Part shown: piece after piece, positions 1 to 7,076 of the stretch
How positions within the stretch are numbered: position 1 is the first letter of the stretch
Layout of the letters: the number at the start of each line of letters is the position of its first letter
Source of the DNA: Methanobacteriota archaeon
GTDB taxonomy: Archaea > Thermoplasmatota > Thermoplasmata > RBG-16-68-12
NCBI GenBank assembly: GCA_005879065.1
Contig: VBLU01000054.1
Location: 1 to 15,081, forward strand
DNA: 15,081 bases
Direction of reading: 5' to 3'
Program-made: the position numbers and the translations under genes
Notes under the pieces: model-generated
Told to the model about the DNA's origin: nothing
Seen by the model: only the letters and a program-made list of their open reading frames with translations
The model's database searches: none

Positions 1-1363
1 CGTTCGCCGAGAAAGCCACGACCCGGTGGTCCCGATCCGTGATGTTCGCGGTGGCGACCGCATGCACGGAAGACGCGGGAAGCGTGAGAGCGCCGTACCA
101 CGCTTGGTCCCGCGCCTCGACGCGGAAGTCGTCGGCGGGGAAATTCGGGTCGGTCAAGGTGCCCGCGAGATTGGAGAGCGTCACGGACGGGGCATGCCAG
201 CCGGCCGAATCGGTGAGCCAGGAGGCGGTGATCGCTACCACGCGGGCGTCGCTCACGGGCGTTTCGTTTCGCGTCGGAGAGCGGTAGCTGGATCCGGAGA
301 GGAACACGCTGCCGTCCGGTCCCACTGCGATGTCCTGGACGGAAAGGGTGGCCCCGCCGGCCCCTTGGCCGGACAGGAGACCGCTGTCGACGAGCGCCCC
401 GGACGAGTCGACTCGATAGGTGACGCTGCCACTTTCGCCATTCTGGTAATTGTAATAGTTCCCTTGAACGAAGAACGTCGCGTCGCCGGGGGATACGATG
501 CGCCAGCCGTAATCGTAGAGGGTCGGACTCCCGACGTATTCGGTCCATTGGGGGACCAGGTCGGGCGTGAAGCGGGCGGAGATGGGGTCGTAGTTCTGGT
601 ACGAGAAGCCGAGGTAGTACGGGTCTCCGTCGGGACCGAGGGTGACGGACCACCCATATTCGTCGTTCGGCAGGTCCAGGCGCCTTTCATGGAGGAGCGT
701 CCCGGATTCGTCGAATGCGACGAACCCGGCATCCAATCGACCGTTCAAGAGCCGGGTCGTCGCGATGAACGCGGTGCCGTTTCCGTCGATCGCCGCATCG
801 TATGGGACCGCAGTGGCGCTCGCGAAAGAGCCCCAACGGAAACTCCCGTTCGCGTCGACCGCGAAAATCCCGCCCGCGGGGGGTGACCAGTTCACGGTCC
901 CCGTGATGAGCGCGCCGCCCGAAACCGGGTCGTACGCGATCGCGTTCGGCGCGACGAAGGCGCTTGTGAATTTCGAGAATGCGAGGGTGCCGTCGGAGAG
1001 GACCTTTCCGACCACCGTGCCCTCGCTGTAATTGGCTCCTAACTGGCCCGTGAAATACACGGTGCCGTCGGGTGCCACCGCCATTCCGACGGGACTCCAC
1101 GTCCCACCGAAGGCGATCAGTCGCTGCCACAACACGTCCCCTTGGGGATTCCGTTTCGCTAGGAATGCGCCCGCCGTGTAGGCACTCGTTATGCCGAACT
1201 GGTAGACATTCCCGGATCCATCGACGCCAATGAGGCGACCCCCTTCGTTGCCCGTGCCACCCAACGTGTGCCCGTATTGCACCGTCGGCGACGCCGACGC
1301 GGTCGGGATCAACAGGAAAGCCACGAGTGCGGCGGCTACGAAAATGGCGCTACTGCTTCGCAA
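1..1363 (-). CDS. Secreted SBBP-type beta-propeller protein (partial, C-terminus beyond left edge)
   Basis: An uninterrupted minus-strand frame of 454 codons runs from a TTG start at 1363 off the left edge. TTG is chosen because a Shine-Dalgarno sequence, GGAGGGGGA, lies 7 nt upstream (GGAGG core at 1371-1375), no other start is in frame just upstream, and a classic signal peptide follows at once: RSSS, a hydrophobic stretch, then a likely cut after Ala-Ser-Ala near residue 24. Residues 32-57 (LGGTGNEGG...GSGNVYQFG) match the SBBP repeat consensus. Further blades carry the same pattern of D/P-x-G-x-x-Y/F strands, for example AVAPDGTVYFTG and AVGPDGSVFLSG (around residue 346). From about residue 375 the sequence changes to a different, probably beta-sandwich, region. 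The protein is inferred to be exported and to act at the cell surface; ligand and enzymatic role, if any, are unknown. It points the same way as the PKD gene upstream but is separated by about 210 bp, so it is probably transcribed on its own. Confidence 0.85.
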   Translation of the reverse strand, partial: MRSSSAIFVAAALVAFLLIPTASASPTVQYGHTLGGTGNEGGRLIGVDGSGNVYQFGITSAYTAGAFLAKRNPQGDVLWQRLIAFGGTWSPVGMAVAPDGTVYFTGQLGANYSEGTVVGKVLSDGTLAFSKFTSAFVAPNAIAYDPVSGGALITGTVNWSPPAGGIFAVDANGSFRWGSFASATAVPYDAAIDGNGTAFIATTRLLNGRLDAGFVAFDESGTLLHERRLDLPNDEYGWSVTLGPDGDPYYLGFSYQNYDPISARFTPDLVPQWTEYVGSPTLYDYGWRIVSPGDATFFVQGNYYNYQNGESGSVTYRVDSSGALVDSGLLSGQGAGGATLSVQDIAVGPDGSVFLSGSSYRSPTRNETPVSDARVVAITASWLTDSAGWHAPSVTLSNLAGTLTDPNFPADDFRVEARDQAWYGALTLPASSVHAVATANITDRDHRVVAFSAN

Positions 1364-1366
1364 GAC

Positions 1367-1375
1367 TCCCCCTCC
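1367..1375 (-). promoter_or_regulatory. Shine-Dalgarno of the SBBP gene
   Basis: On the minus strand GGAGGGGGA lies just before the TTG at 1363, with the GGAGG core 7 nt from the start. It decides the start codon, because TTG would otherwise be a doubtful choice. Confidence 0.7.
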
Positions 1376-1527
1376 ACCGGGAAGCGATTGATTTGAGGGG
1401 TATTTGTGGATTCGTGCGCTGGCAGGGCAAGACCGCCCTCGACGAACGCTCTTACAGGGGGTGCCGCCTGCTGCCTGGCTCTCGGACTCATTCGGTCCGT
1501 CCGGGCATCCAGGACGTTGAAGCGTTA

Positions 1528-1557
1528 GGGACCGGGAAGTCGATCACCGGCGGTCCC
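1528..1557. repeat. Inverted repeat after the PKD gene, possible terminator
   Basis: GGGACCG (1528-1534) and CGGTCCC (1551-1557) form a perfect 7-bp inverted repeat with a 16-nt loop, beginning 15 nt beyond the stop codon of the minus-strand PKD gene. No T-run follows on the minus strand, so a terminator role is only suggested by position. The rest of 1364-1571 holds only the SBBP leader and nothing else I can recognise. Confidence 0.35.
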
Positions 1558-1571
1558 CGACGCGCCAAGAC

Positions 1572-2612
1572 TCATTGGGTCCTCGATGCAACGACCTGGA
1601 TGGAACCGGACAGCTCGAGGCTGACGTGGGCCACGGAGCCAGGATTCGAGGCGATGTACGTGAGGGTGACGTTGACCTTTCCCTTGAGCGAAGGAACGTC
1701 CGATTGTTGGACCCAAGTGAAGGCGGAAGCGGATCGACAGTCTCCTTGGATGATCGTCGTGGCCCTTTGTTCGATCTTGTGCGTGATCGTGGCGTTAGCC
1801 GATATGTTCACCAATAACCCGCCATCGACCTCGACGGTATAGGTGATCGAGGATCCCGCGGTGAGGTTGAATTGATACGCCACGTGACTCGCGACGCCCA
1901 CGGGGCCCGCCGCATCGAGCCTCCCATCCAGGGCAACCCCCACGGTGACACTGTGGACGCCGAAGGTCGTTTGATAGGTGGATGACAACTCTCCCGTCAA
2001 TGTCATGGACACGTTCGAATCCGTGGCGTTGCGGCGGACCGAGATGTTGACGTCAAATCTCGTCTCGGTGTCCGCGGATCTCTTGACCTTGTACATGTAG
2101 CTGAAGGAGGTGCAATCGCCTTGGTACACGGAGAAATTGTTCACGTGGACGGAGCAATAGGTCGACACGTTTCCGCGTCCCTCAACGATGAAGGCGCTCC
2201 GGACGATCCCCCTCAAAAACCGGTCCGGATTCGCGGTCGTCAGATTGTCCCGGAAATCAAACCGGGTGGTCGTCGAATTGATCTGAATCGCGGGCGAGAC
2301 AAGGCCTCCCCGCAAGTCCGAGACCGCGAGGGTCGCGTTGTACGTCCCCGGGAACCGGTAGGTGTGGCTCGGAGATTCTTCCGAACTGGAGGTCCCGTCG
2401 CCGAAGTCCCAATGAAAACTCACGGGGCCGGTTCCGCCGCTCGCATTGCCGACGAACGAAACGGTCAAAGGAGTGGGTCCGGAACGGGGAGTCCCGGTCG
2501 CGCTGGCTTGGAGCGGGTGCGGTTTGTACAACATATACGGGAGGGCGAACGCTAGGAGCAGAAATACAACCAGGATGGCGAGGGCCACGGGCCTGATTCC
2601 CGAACGCGACAA
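1572..2612 (-). CDS. Membrane-anchored PKD-domain surface protein with duplicated outer module
   Basis: 346 residues counted from TTG at 2612. Residues 8-28 form one hydrophobic helix after a short basic start, read as a signal anchor or uncleaved signal. A PKD domain follows at about 34-112 with the hallmark WDFGDG (68-73) and HTY (83-85). Residues 113-346 match no family I know and hold two related units, each starting with QGDC (164 and 289), then Val 12 positions after the Gln, a V-N pair 24-25 positions after it, and a closing L-x-G. The outer part has 13 N-x-S/T sequons, which suggests a heavily N-glycosylated archaeal surface protein; three Cys (153, 167, 292) could form disulfides. 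The true start may be a CTG at 2639, which alone has a well-placed Shine-Dalgarno and would add nine residues. No catalytic residues are evident, so a structural or adhesive role is an inference. Confidence 0.85.
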   Translation of the reverse strand: MSRSGIRPVALAILVVFLLLAFALPYMLYKPHPLQASATGTPRSGPTPLTVSFVGNASGGTGPVSFHWDFGDGTSSSEESPSHTYRFPGTYNATLAVSDLRGGLVSPAIQINSTTTRFDFRDNLTTANPDRFLRGIVRSAFIVEGRGNVSTYCSVHVNNFSVYQGDCTSFSYMYKVKRSADTETRFDVNISVRRNATDSNVSMTLTGELSSTYQTTFGVHSVTVGVALDGRLDAAGPVGVASHVAYQFNLTAGSSITYTVEVDGGLLVNISANATITHKIEQRATTIIQGDCRSASAFTWVQQSDVPSLKGKVNVTLTYIASNPGSVAHVSLELSGSIQVVASRTQ

Positions 2613-2645
2613 TCCGATCGCTCGTTGGCCGTCGGCCAGGCTGGT

Positions 2646-2654
2646 CCCTCCCCC
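2646..2654 (-). promoter_or_regulatory. Shine-Dalgarno pointing to a CTG start
   Basis: GGGGGAGGG on the minus strand, with its GGAGG core ending 7 nt before an in-frame CTG at 2639. It lies too far (about 34 nt) from the TTG at 2612 to serve that codon. It therefore argues for CTG initiation of the PKD gene, or for an unusually distant ribosome site. Confidence 0.5.
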
Positions 2655-2672
2655 TTTCGTAATCGGCAGGGC

Positions 2673-2682
2673 GGGAATAAGG
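2673..2682 (-). promoter_or_regulatory. Possible TATA box of the PKD gene
   Basis: Minus-strand CCCTTATTCC is the only A/T-rich patch upstream of the PKD gene. A transcript start about 25 nt further on would fall close to the Shine-Dalgarno at 2646-2654. The rest of the gap to the MerB-like gene (about 2690-2883) shows only a weak bulged hairpin (GAGGGGC/GCCCTC, 2764-2781) and no gene. Confidence 0.35.
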
Positions 2683-2883
2683 GTTGCCTACGAATCGTCC
2701 AGCCGTCTTTGGGCTACCCTGCAGGCGGCATTCCAAATGCCCGGGACTTCACCCCACGCTTTTGAGGGGCACGGAGCCCTCGGAATCGAGCCTGTGCTTC
2801 GGCGACGCCGAGGTGCAGGTGCGATTCGGAAGGGAGGGCGAGACGATGGTCGGGGCTACGGTCGGAAGCAGGCAAAGGCTGGC

Positions 2884-3570
2884 TCACAGATTCCAGAACG
2901 GGCCCGTGAGCCCGAGGGCGGCGAAGTGAGCCACCAGCTCGTCCTTCGACGGCCGGACGTACTCAAGCTTGAGGCGGTCGCGGTACAGGGGCACGCTCAG
3001 CGCGTGCGTTTGCTCGATCGTGAGGGCCGCGTCGGCCGCTGCGGGATTCGCGGATCGCCAGTCGTCGATGTGGGACGTGCCGCGGAAGAAGACCATGTGG
3101 TTCGAACAGGTGTTCAGGATGTCGTCCCACCATTTCGCGGCGGGGAGGGACAGGTAGACGCGCGTTTCCCGGGGTGAGGCCGTCGCGCGCCCGTTCGCGA
3201 GGGTGATCGAGATCGATTCCGCGCAATGATGGCACTGCGATCCGATCCGGATCTCCTCGTTCAGCATGGCGTGGAACGCCACGGAATCCCAAGCGCAGTT
3301 CGCGAAGTACCACCGTCGGTTTCGCCGCGTCACGACGAACGGGGTGGCGACCGCGGAGAAAGGGAACGCCATCAGGATTCGCTGGGTCCCGGGCACCAAC
3401 CTCACATGGCGCGCGGCCTCGAGCCATTGAAAGACCTCGAACGCCTGCCCTCGGTCGAGGCGGAATCGCTTCATGATCTGCTCCACGACGGGAGGGACCG
3501 AAAACTCGAGGAAATGGTCGAGGACGTACTTCCTCACTTGTTGCCCAAGGTCGGTCGAGCGGATCAACAT
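2884..3570 (-). CDS. Alkylmercury lyase (MerB) family protein
   Basis: 228 residues, ATG at 3570, stop at 2884. MerB cleaves the carbon-mercury bond of organomercurials in the cytosol using two Cys and an Asp. Residues about 8-60 look like the N-terminal helical/winged-helix part, followed by the PFSAVATPFVV segment typical of MerB-like proteins (70-80). The catalytic core is clear: C92-A-W-D95 matches the C96/D99 pair of plasmid R831b MerB, C113 sits at the C117 spacing (21 residues after C92), and C155 at the C159 spacing (63 residues after C92), followed by NHMVFF where MerB has CHVHFF. A further Cys, C116, makes a C-H-H-C motif. Reference numbering is from memory. No merA, merR, merP or merT is visible nearby, so detoxification is not proven and many family members have unknown substrates. 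The family call is strong; organomercurial lysis is a reasonable but unproven function. Confidence 0.85.
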   Translation of the reverse strand: MLIRSTDLGQQVRKYVLDHFLEFSVPPVVEQIMKRFRLDRGQAFEVFQWLEAARHVRLVPGTQRILMAFPFSAVATPFVVTRRNRRWYFANCAWDSVAFHAMLNEEIRIGSQCHHCAESISITLANGRATASPRETRVYLSLPAAKWWDDILNTCSNHMVFFRGTSHIDDWRSANPAAADAALTIEQTHALSVPLYRDRLKLEYVRPSKDELVAHFAALGLTGPFWNL

Positions 3571-3710
3571 CGGATTCGCCGTCTCGCGATTACGTCATGG
3601 GGCCAATGAACGTTGCGGCACGAACTTGCGGGAGCCTGGAGGAATGGGTCAGACCGTCGGCGACGAAAATTCCGGCGGCCTTGGGGAACCCGCGGCGGTG
3701 TGGGCGCAAC

Positions 3711-3719
3711 GATATAAGG
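3711..3719 (+). promoter_or_regulatory. TATA box for the large PKD surface-protein gene
   Basis: GATATAAGG stands out in GC-rich DNA 82 nt before the ATG at 3801. It predicts a transcript start near 3740-3745 and a leader of about 55-60 nt, consistent with the Shine-Dalgarno of that gene. It lies in the 230-bp divergent gap with the MerB-like gene, whose own promoter is unclear (a weak GACGTAATCG on the minus strand near 3588-3597). Confidence 0.65.
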
Positions 3720-3786
3720 CCGACAGACCCTGCCGCAACCGGGCGGGGGTCGCCCTGCGTGCCGCATTTGGATCCTCGTCCGGCTG

Positions 3787-3795
3787 GGAGGGGAG
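3787..3795 (+). promoter_or_regulatory. Shine-Dalgarno deciding the start at 3801
   Basis: GGAGGGGAG lies 5-9 nt before ATG 3801. The frame is open back to an ATG at 3597, but the TATA box at 3711 lies inside that extension and the signal peptide begins at 3801, so 3801 is taken as the start. Confidence 0.75.
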
Positions 3796-3800
3796 ATCCT

Positions 3801-6650
3801 ATGCAACGCTCGCGTGCGGTTCTCGTCGTATTCGTGATCATCGCTCTGGCAGCGGCCACCTTGGGTCTGGCCGTTCGCTTGCCGAGCGCGAATCCTACCG
3901 GGAACCCGCCCGGTCCGTCCCTGGTCTCCTACAATCAGGGGATTGCCTCGAAGTACCATCCCCCGCTCTCGTCGATGGGGATCGCCGCGGTGAATCGGGG
4001 CCTCGGGCAACTCCCGCGGACGGGAAGCGTCAATCGTCCGGCACCGACCCCCGACCTCGCGAGCATCCCAGTCAATGGATTCCGGTTCGTCAACGACGCG
4101 AGTTACATGCCGCAGACGGAGACCTCGGTTGACGTCGACCCCGCGAACATCAACCACGTCGTGGGCGGCGTCAACGACTTCCGCTTCTTCTTGTGCGGCC
4201 CTCCCCTTCCGGCCTCCGATTGTCCGAGCGGGTTCACGAAGTCCGTCTCCGGCTTCACGGTGTCCGTGGACGGAGGCCGGACCGTCCTGAAGGGAGACGC
4301 GATTCCCGGCATGACGAAGGTGGTCCTGAACGGGACCGGCGTGCCGTTCCCGGAGTTCCTCGCTTCGTTCGGCGACCCGTCCGTCGCCGCGGGCGTGACG
4401 GGCAATTTCTATTACGCGTCCCTTTCAATTAGCTTGAACTCGAGTGCCAACGGGATCGAGCTTGCGGTGTCGAACGCGGGCCTCTTCAACCCGACCGTCG
4501 ACTGCACCACGCCGTTCGCCGCGCCGACGACCAACAACTGCTGGACCACGACGTTCATCACGGGGAACCTCACCGACCTCGCCGGGTCGTTCGAGGACAA
4601 GGAGCTCATCTCGGTCGACCGCGACTCGACCTCGCCGCACTACGGAGACGTCTACGTGTCCTGGGACCACTTTACGGCGACCGGCACCACGGAGAGCTGG
4701 GTCGCGAGGTGCACGCCGGCCTTGGTTTGCACGATGCTCGCCGGCGACTCACAGCCCCCGTTGTACGCGACCGATCCGTACCCCGTCTTCACGACGCCCG
4801 CGGTGGGGTCCGACGGGGCGGCCCACTTCACCTGGTGCAACTACGGGACCGCGACGACCCTGGGCCCGCTCTCGTGCCGCGTCGTCTCCACCGCCCCGAA
4901 CGGCGGGGCCTTCGGACCGGTCCACGATGTCCTGAGCTTCTACGGCGCCGGCACCACGTTGCCCGGCGACACCGCCATCGTCGGCTTTGCCACGGAACAG
5001 TTCCGGACCGACAGCATCCCGGTGATTGCCGTGGACACGAGCACGTCGTCGAACAACCTGTACTTCACGATCGCCGCGTGCACGTCGGGGAGCTACTACA
5101 ACTTCTATGGCCCGTTCTTCCCCGGCAACTGCGGACATTCGGCGATCCTCTTTAGCCGTTCCACAGACGGAGGCGCGACTTGGTCCACGCCGGCCACCTT
5201 GTCCGCGCCGGCGGTCAACGACATGCCCTGGGTCACGACGGACCCCCTGAACGGAGCGGTCGTCGTCGCGTATTACACGACGCAGTACGATGCGTTCGAC
5301 CATCGGATCGACGTTGTCGCGAGCGTCTCTACGGATCAAGGACAGACGTTCCATCGCGTTCGCGTGACGAACGTCTCCAACGAACCGGATTCGGATCCGG
5401 CGATGTTCGACTACCTGGCGCCCAACGGCTTCGGACTCGGGACGTTCCAAACGGATTCGTGGCTCTTCCTGGCACCCGAATCCTCGCCGCTCACGGTCAC
5501 GTCGAGCTCCGACCTGGCCGTCGTCGATTCCGGCAGCCCGGTCACCTTCACCGCGAGCACGACGAACGCCGCGGGCCCGACGACATTCGCATGGACCTTC
5601 GGCGACAGCGGCACTGGGACCGGTGCGACACCCACGCACAGCTACACGGGAACGGGCCGATACAACGTGGTCGTCACAGCCACCGATTCCTTGGGGAGGA
5701 CGGCGACGAACACGGTTGAGGTCGTCGTCTCGTCGGTGCTCGCCGCAACGGCTTCGGCGACGCCGACGGCCACGGACGTGGGACAGGCGGTGAGCTTTGA
5801 AGCGACCGCGGCAGGCGGCGCCGGAGGATACGCGTACGCGTGGTCCTTCGGAGACGGAATGACGAGCACGGTCGCGACTCCGAGCCACTCGTATGCCGCG
5901 GCGGGCACGTACTCGGTGAACGCGTGGGTGAACGATTCCGGCGGCGGATCGGTCGCTCGTACCATCGCGGTCATCGTGAATCCGGTCCCCACCGTGTCCA
6001 TTCAGGCGTCCGTCGCCGCGACCGATATCGGGGTCGCGGTGCACTTCACATCAACCGTGACCGCCGGCACCGCGGCGATCCTGTACGCCTGGGACTTCAA
6101 GGATGCGAGTTCCAGCACCGCGGTTGCTCCGGCCCACGAATATGCGCGGGCGGGCGTGTTCGTGGTCGAGCTGATCGTCACCGACGCCGTGAAGGTCACG
6201 GCCGCGACCACGGTCTCGGTCACCGTCAACGCACTCCCGGCCGCGACGGCGAAGGCCTCGAACTCCGTACCGACGGTTGGGGAATCGGTCGGCTTCACGG
6301 CGAGCGTGACGGACGGAACGGGTCCCTTCACCTATGCATGGGTCTTCGGTGACGGAGCCGTAAGTAGCGTACAGAACCCAACCCACGCCTATTCGGCGTC
6401 CGGCACGTACCCGGTCCATCTCTGGGTGAACGACTCCGTCGGCGGATCGTCTCTCGCCACGATCGCGGTCGTCGCCTCAGGGACCAGCGTGAGCACGACG
6501 TCGGCGGCGATTTACACCGGCGTTGCATTCCTCGCCGGAGTCATTGTGGCCGCGCTCGTCCTCATCGCAATCGCCCGACGTCGGAAGAGAGAGGAAACAC
6601 CCGAGGCTCGGCCCGCGGAATCCGAAGAAAACACAATCCCGCCTCCGTGA
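3801..6650 (+). CDS. Large surface protein: Asp-box propeller, four PKD domains, C-terminal TM anchor
   Basis: 949 residues. Residues 1-25 are a signal peptide (QRSR, then a long hydrophobic stretch). After a Pro/Ser-rich linker, about 95-560 form a sialidase-like/BNR region: Asp-boxes are visible as SVDGGRT (155-161), STDGGATW (454-461) and STDQGQTF (510-517), with propeller-like stretches such as FGDPSVAAG and YGDVYVSWDHF. Four PKD domains of very even length follow at about 564-645, 646-728, 729-811 and 812-893, carrying WTFGDS, WSFGDG, WDFKDA and WVFGDG. A single TM helix (904-925), RRRKR and a short acidic/Pro tail end the protein, giving an outside propeller on a PKD stalk held in the membrane. 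Glycan binding or cleavage is possible, but I could not identify the Arg triad and Tyr/Glu nucleophile of true sialidases, so no enzymatic activity is claimed. It is divergent from the MerB-like gene and convergent with the VOC gene. Confidence 0.88.
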   Translation: MQRSRAVLVVFVIIALAAATLGLAVRLPSANPTGNPPGPSLVSYNQGIASKYHPPLSSMGIAAVNRGLGQLPRTGSVNRPAPTPDLASIPVNGFRFVNDASYMPQTETSVDVDPANINHVVGGVNDFRFFLCGPPLPASDCPSGFTKSVSGFTVSVDGGRTVLKGDAIPGMTKVVLNGTGVPFPEFLASFGDPSVAAGVTGNFYYASLSISLNSSANGIELAVSNAGLFNPTVDCTTPFAAPTTNNCWTTTFITGNLTDLAGSFEDKELISVDRDSTSPHYGDVYVSWDHFTATGTTESWVARCTPALVCTMLAGDSQPPLYATDPYPVFTTPAVGSDGAAHFTWCNYGTATTLGPLSCRVVSTAPNGGAFGPVHDVLSFYGAGTTLPGDTAIVGFATEQFRTDSIPVIAVDTSTSSNNLYFTIAACTSGSYYNFYGPFFPGNCGHSAILFSRSTDGGATWSTPATLSAPAVNDMPWVTTDPLNGAVVVAYYTTQYDAFDHRIDVVASVSTDQGQTFHRVRVTNVSNEPDSDPAMFDYLAPNGFGLGTFQTDSWLFLAPESSPLTVTSSSDLAVVDSGSPVTFTASTTNAAGPTTFAWTFGDSGTGTGATPTHSYTGTGRYNVVVTATDSLGRTATNTVEVVVSSVLAATASATPTATDVGQAVSFEATAAGGAGGYAYAWSFGDGMTSTVATPSHSYAAAGTYSVNAWVNDSGGGSVARTIAVIVNPVPTVSIQASVAATDIGVAVHFTSTVTAGTAAILYAWDFKDASSSTAVAPAHEYARAGVFVVELIVTDAVKVTAATTVSVTVNALPAATAKASNSVPTVGESVGFTASVTDGTGPFTYAWVFGDGAVSSVQNPTHAYSASGTYPVHLWVNDSVGGSSLATIAVVASGTSVSTTSAAIYTGVAFLAGVIVAALVLIAIARRRKREETPEARPAESEENTIPPP

Positions 6651-6692
6651 AGAGGACGCGGGGAGGGGCCGAGTCAGCGCCGTATCGAGGCG

Positions 6693-7043
6693 CTAGTATT
6701 CGAGCACTTGGAACTCGTTCCCGTCGGGGTCAGCGAACCAGAAGATCGTCCCCCAGTCCTCCTTCTTGACCGGGTGCGTGATCTTGACGCCCTTCTTGCG
6801 GAGTCGCGCCTCCTCCTTCGCGGCGTCCGGCGTGGAGAACATGAATCCGGTGTTCCCTTTCTCCGGGCGGGAGTCCGGACAGAGATGGAGGTGGACGTTC
6901 GCACCTCGCGGCGCGACCGTGACCCAGTGGGGGAACGAGGTCACGACCCGAAAGCCGATTTTCTCCTTCCACCATTTCATGGCCCTTTTCTCATTCCGAA
7001 CAACGACTGCGACCGTCGCGAACTTGAGCATGATCGACGGCAT
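6693..7043 (-). CDS. VOC-superfamily protein (glyoxalase/bleomycin-resistance/dioxygenase fold)
   Basis: 116 residues, ATG at 7043. Two beta-alpha-beta-beta-beta modules are recognisable: the first from FATVAVVV (8-15) through KWWKEKIGFRVV (23-34) to VHLHLC (50-55), the second from FMFSTPDAAKEEARLRKKG (67-85) to the family-typical end FWFADPDGNEFQVLEY (101-116). The His usually placed early in the first strand of each module as a metal ligand is not seen (TVAVV and GFMFS instead), while the late Glu (110 or 115) is present. It may therefore bind a ligand without the classical metal centre. It starts 33 nt after the stop of the upstream minus-strand membrane gene and has no promoter of its own that I can see, so the two are probably cotranscribed. 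The substrate is unknown; bleomycin-type drug binding is only one possibility for this fold. Confidence 0.85.
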   Translation of the reverse strand: MPSIMLKFATVAVVVRNEKRAMKWWKEKIGFRVVTSFPHWVTVAPRGANVHLHLCPDSRPEKGNTGFMFSTPDAAKEEARLRKKGVKITHPVKKEDWGTIFWFADPDGNEFQVLEY

Positions 7044-7076
7044 TGAGACGTGAGGGATAAGGTTGCGGTGGCGAGC

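Noticed and set aside
2764..2781. Hairpin GAGGGGC/GCCCTC as terminator of the MerB-like gene
   Set aside because: It is over 100 nt from the stop, has a bulge and no T-run on the minus strand.
3597..3800. N-terminal extension of the large surface protein to ATG 3597
   Set aside because: The TATA box at 3711 lies inside it, and a Shine-Dalgarno and signal peptide start mark 3801.
3801..5487. Calling the propeller protein a true sialidase
   Set aside because: Asp-boxes are shared by many non-sialidase proteins, and I could not identify the catalytic Arg triad and Tyr/Glu pair.
4749..6044. Minus-strand open frame (431 codons) inside the large surface-protein gene
   Set aside because: Low-complexity Arg/Asp/Gly-rich translation, entirely antisense to a well-supported gene; a GC-bias shadow.
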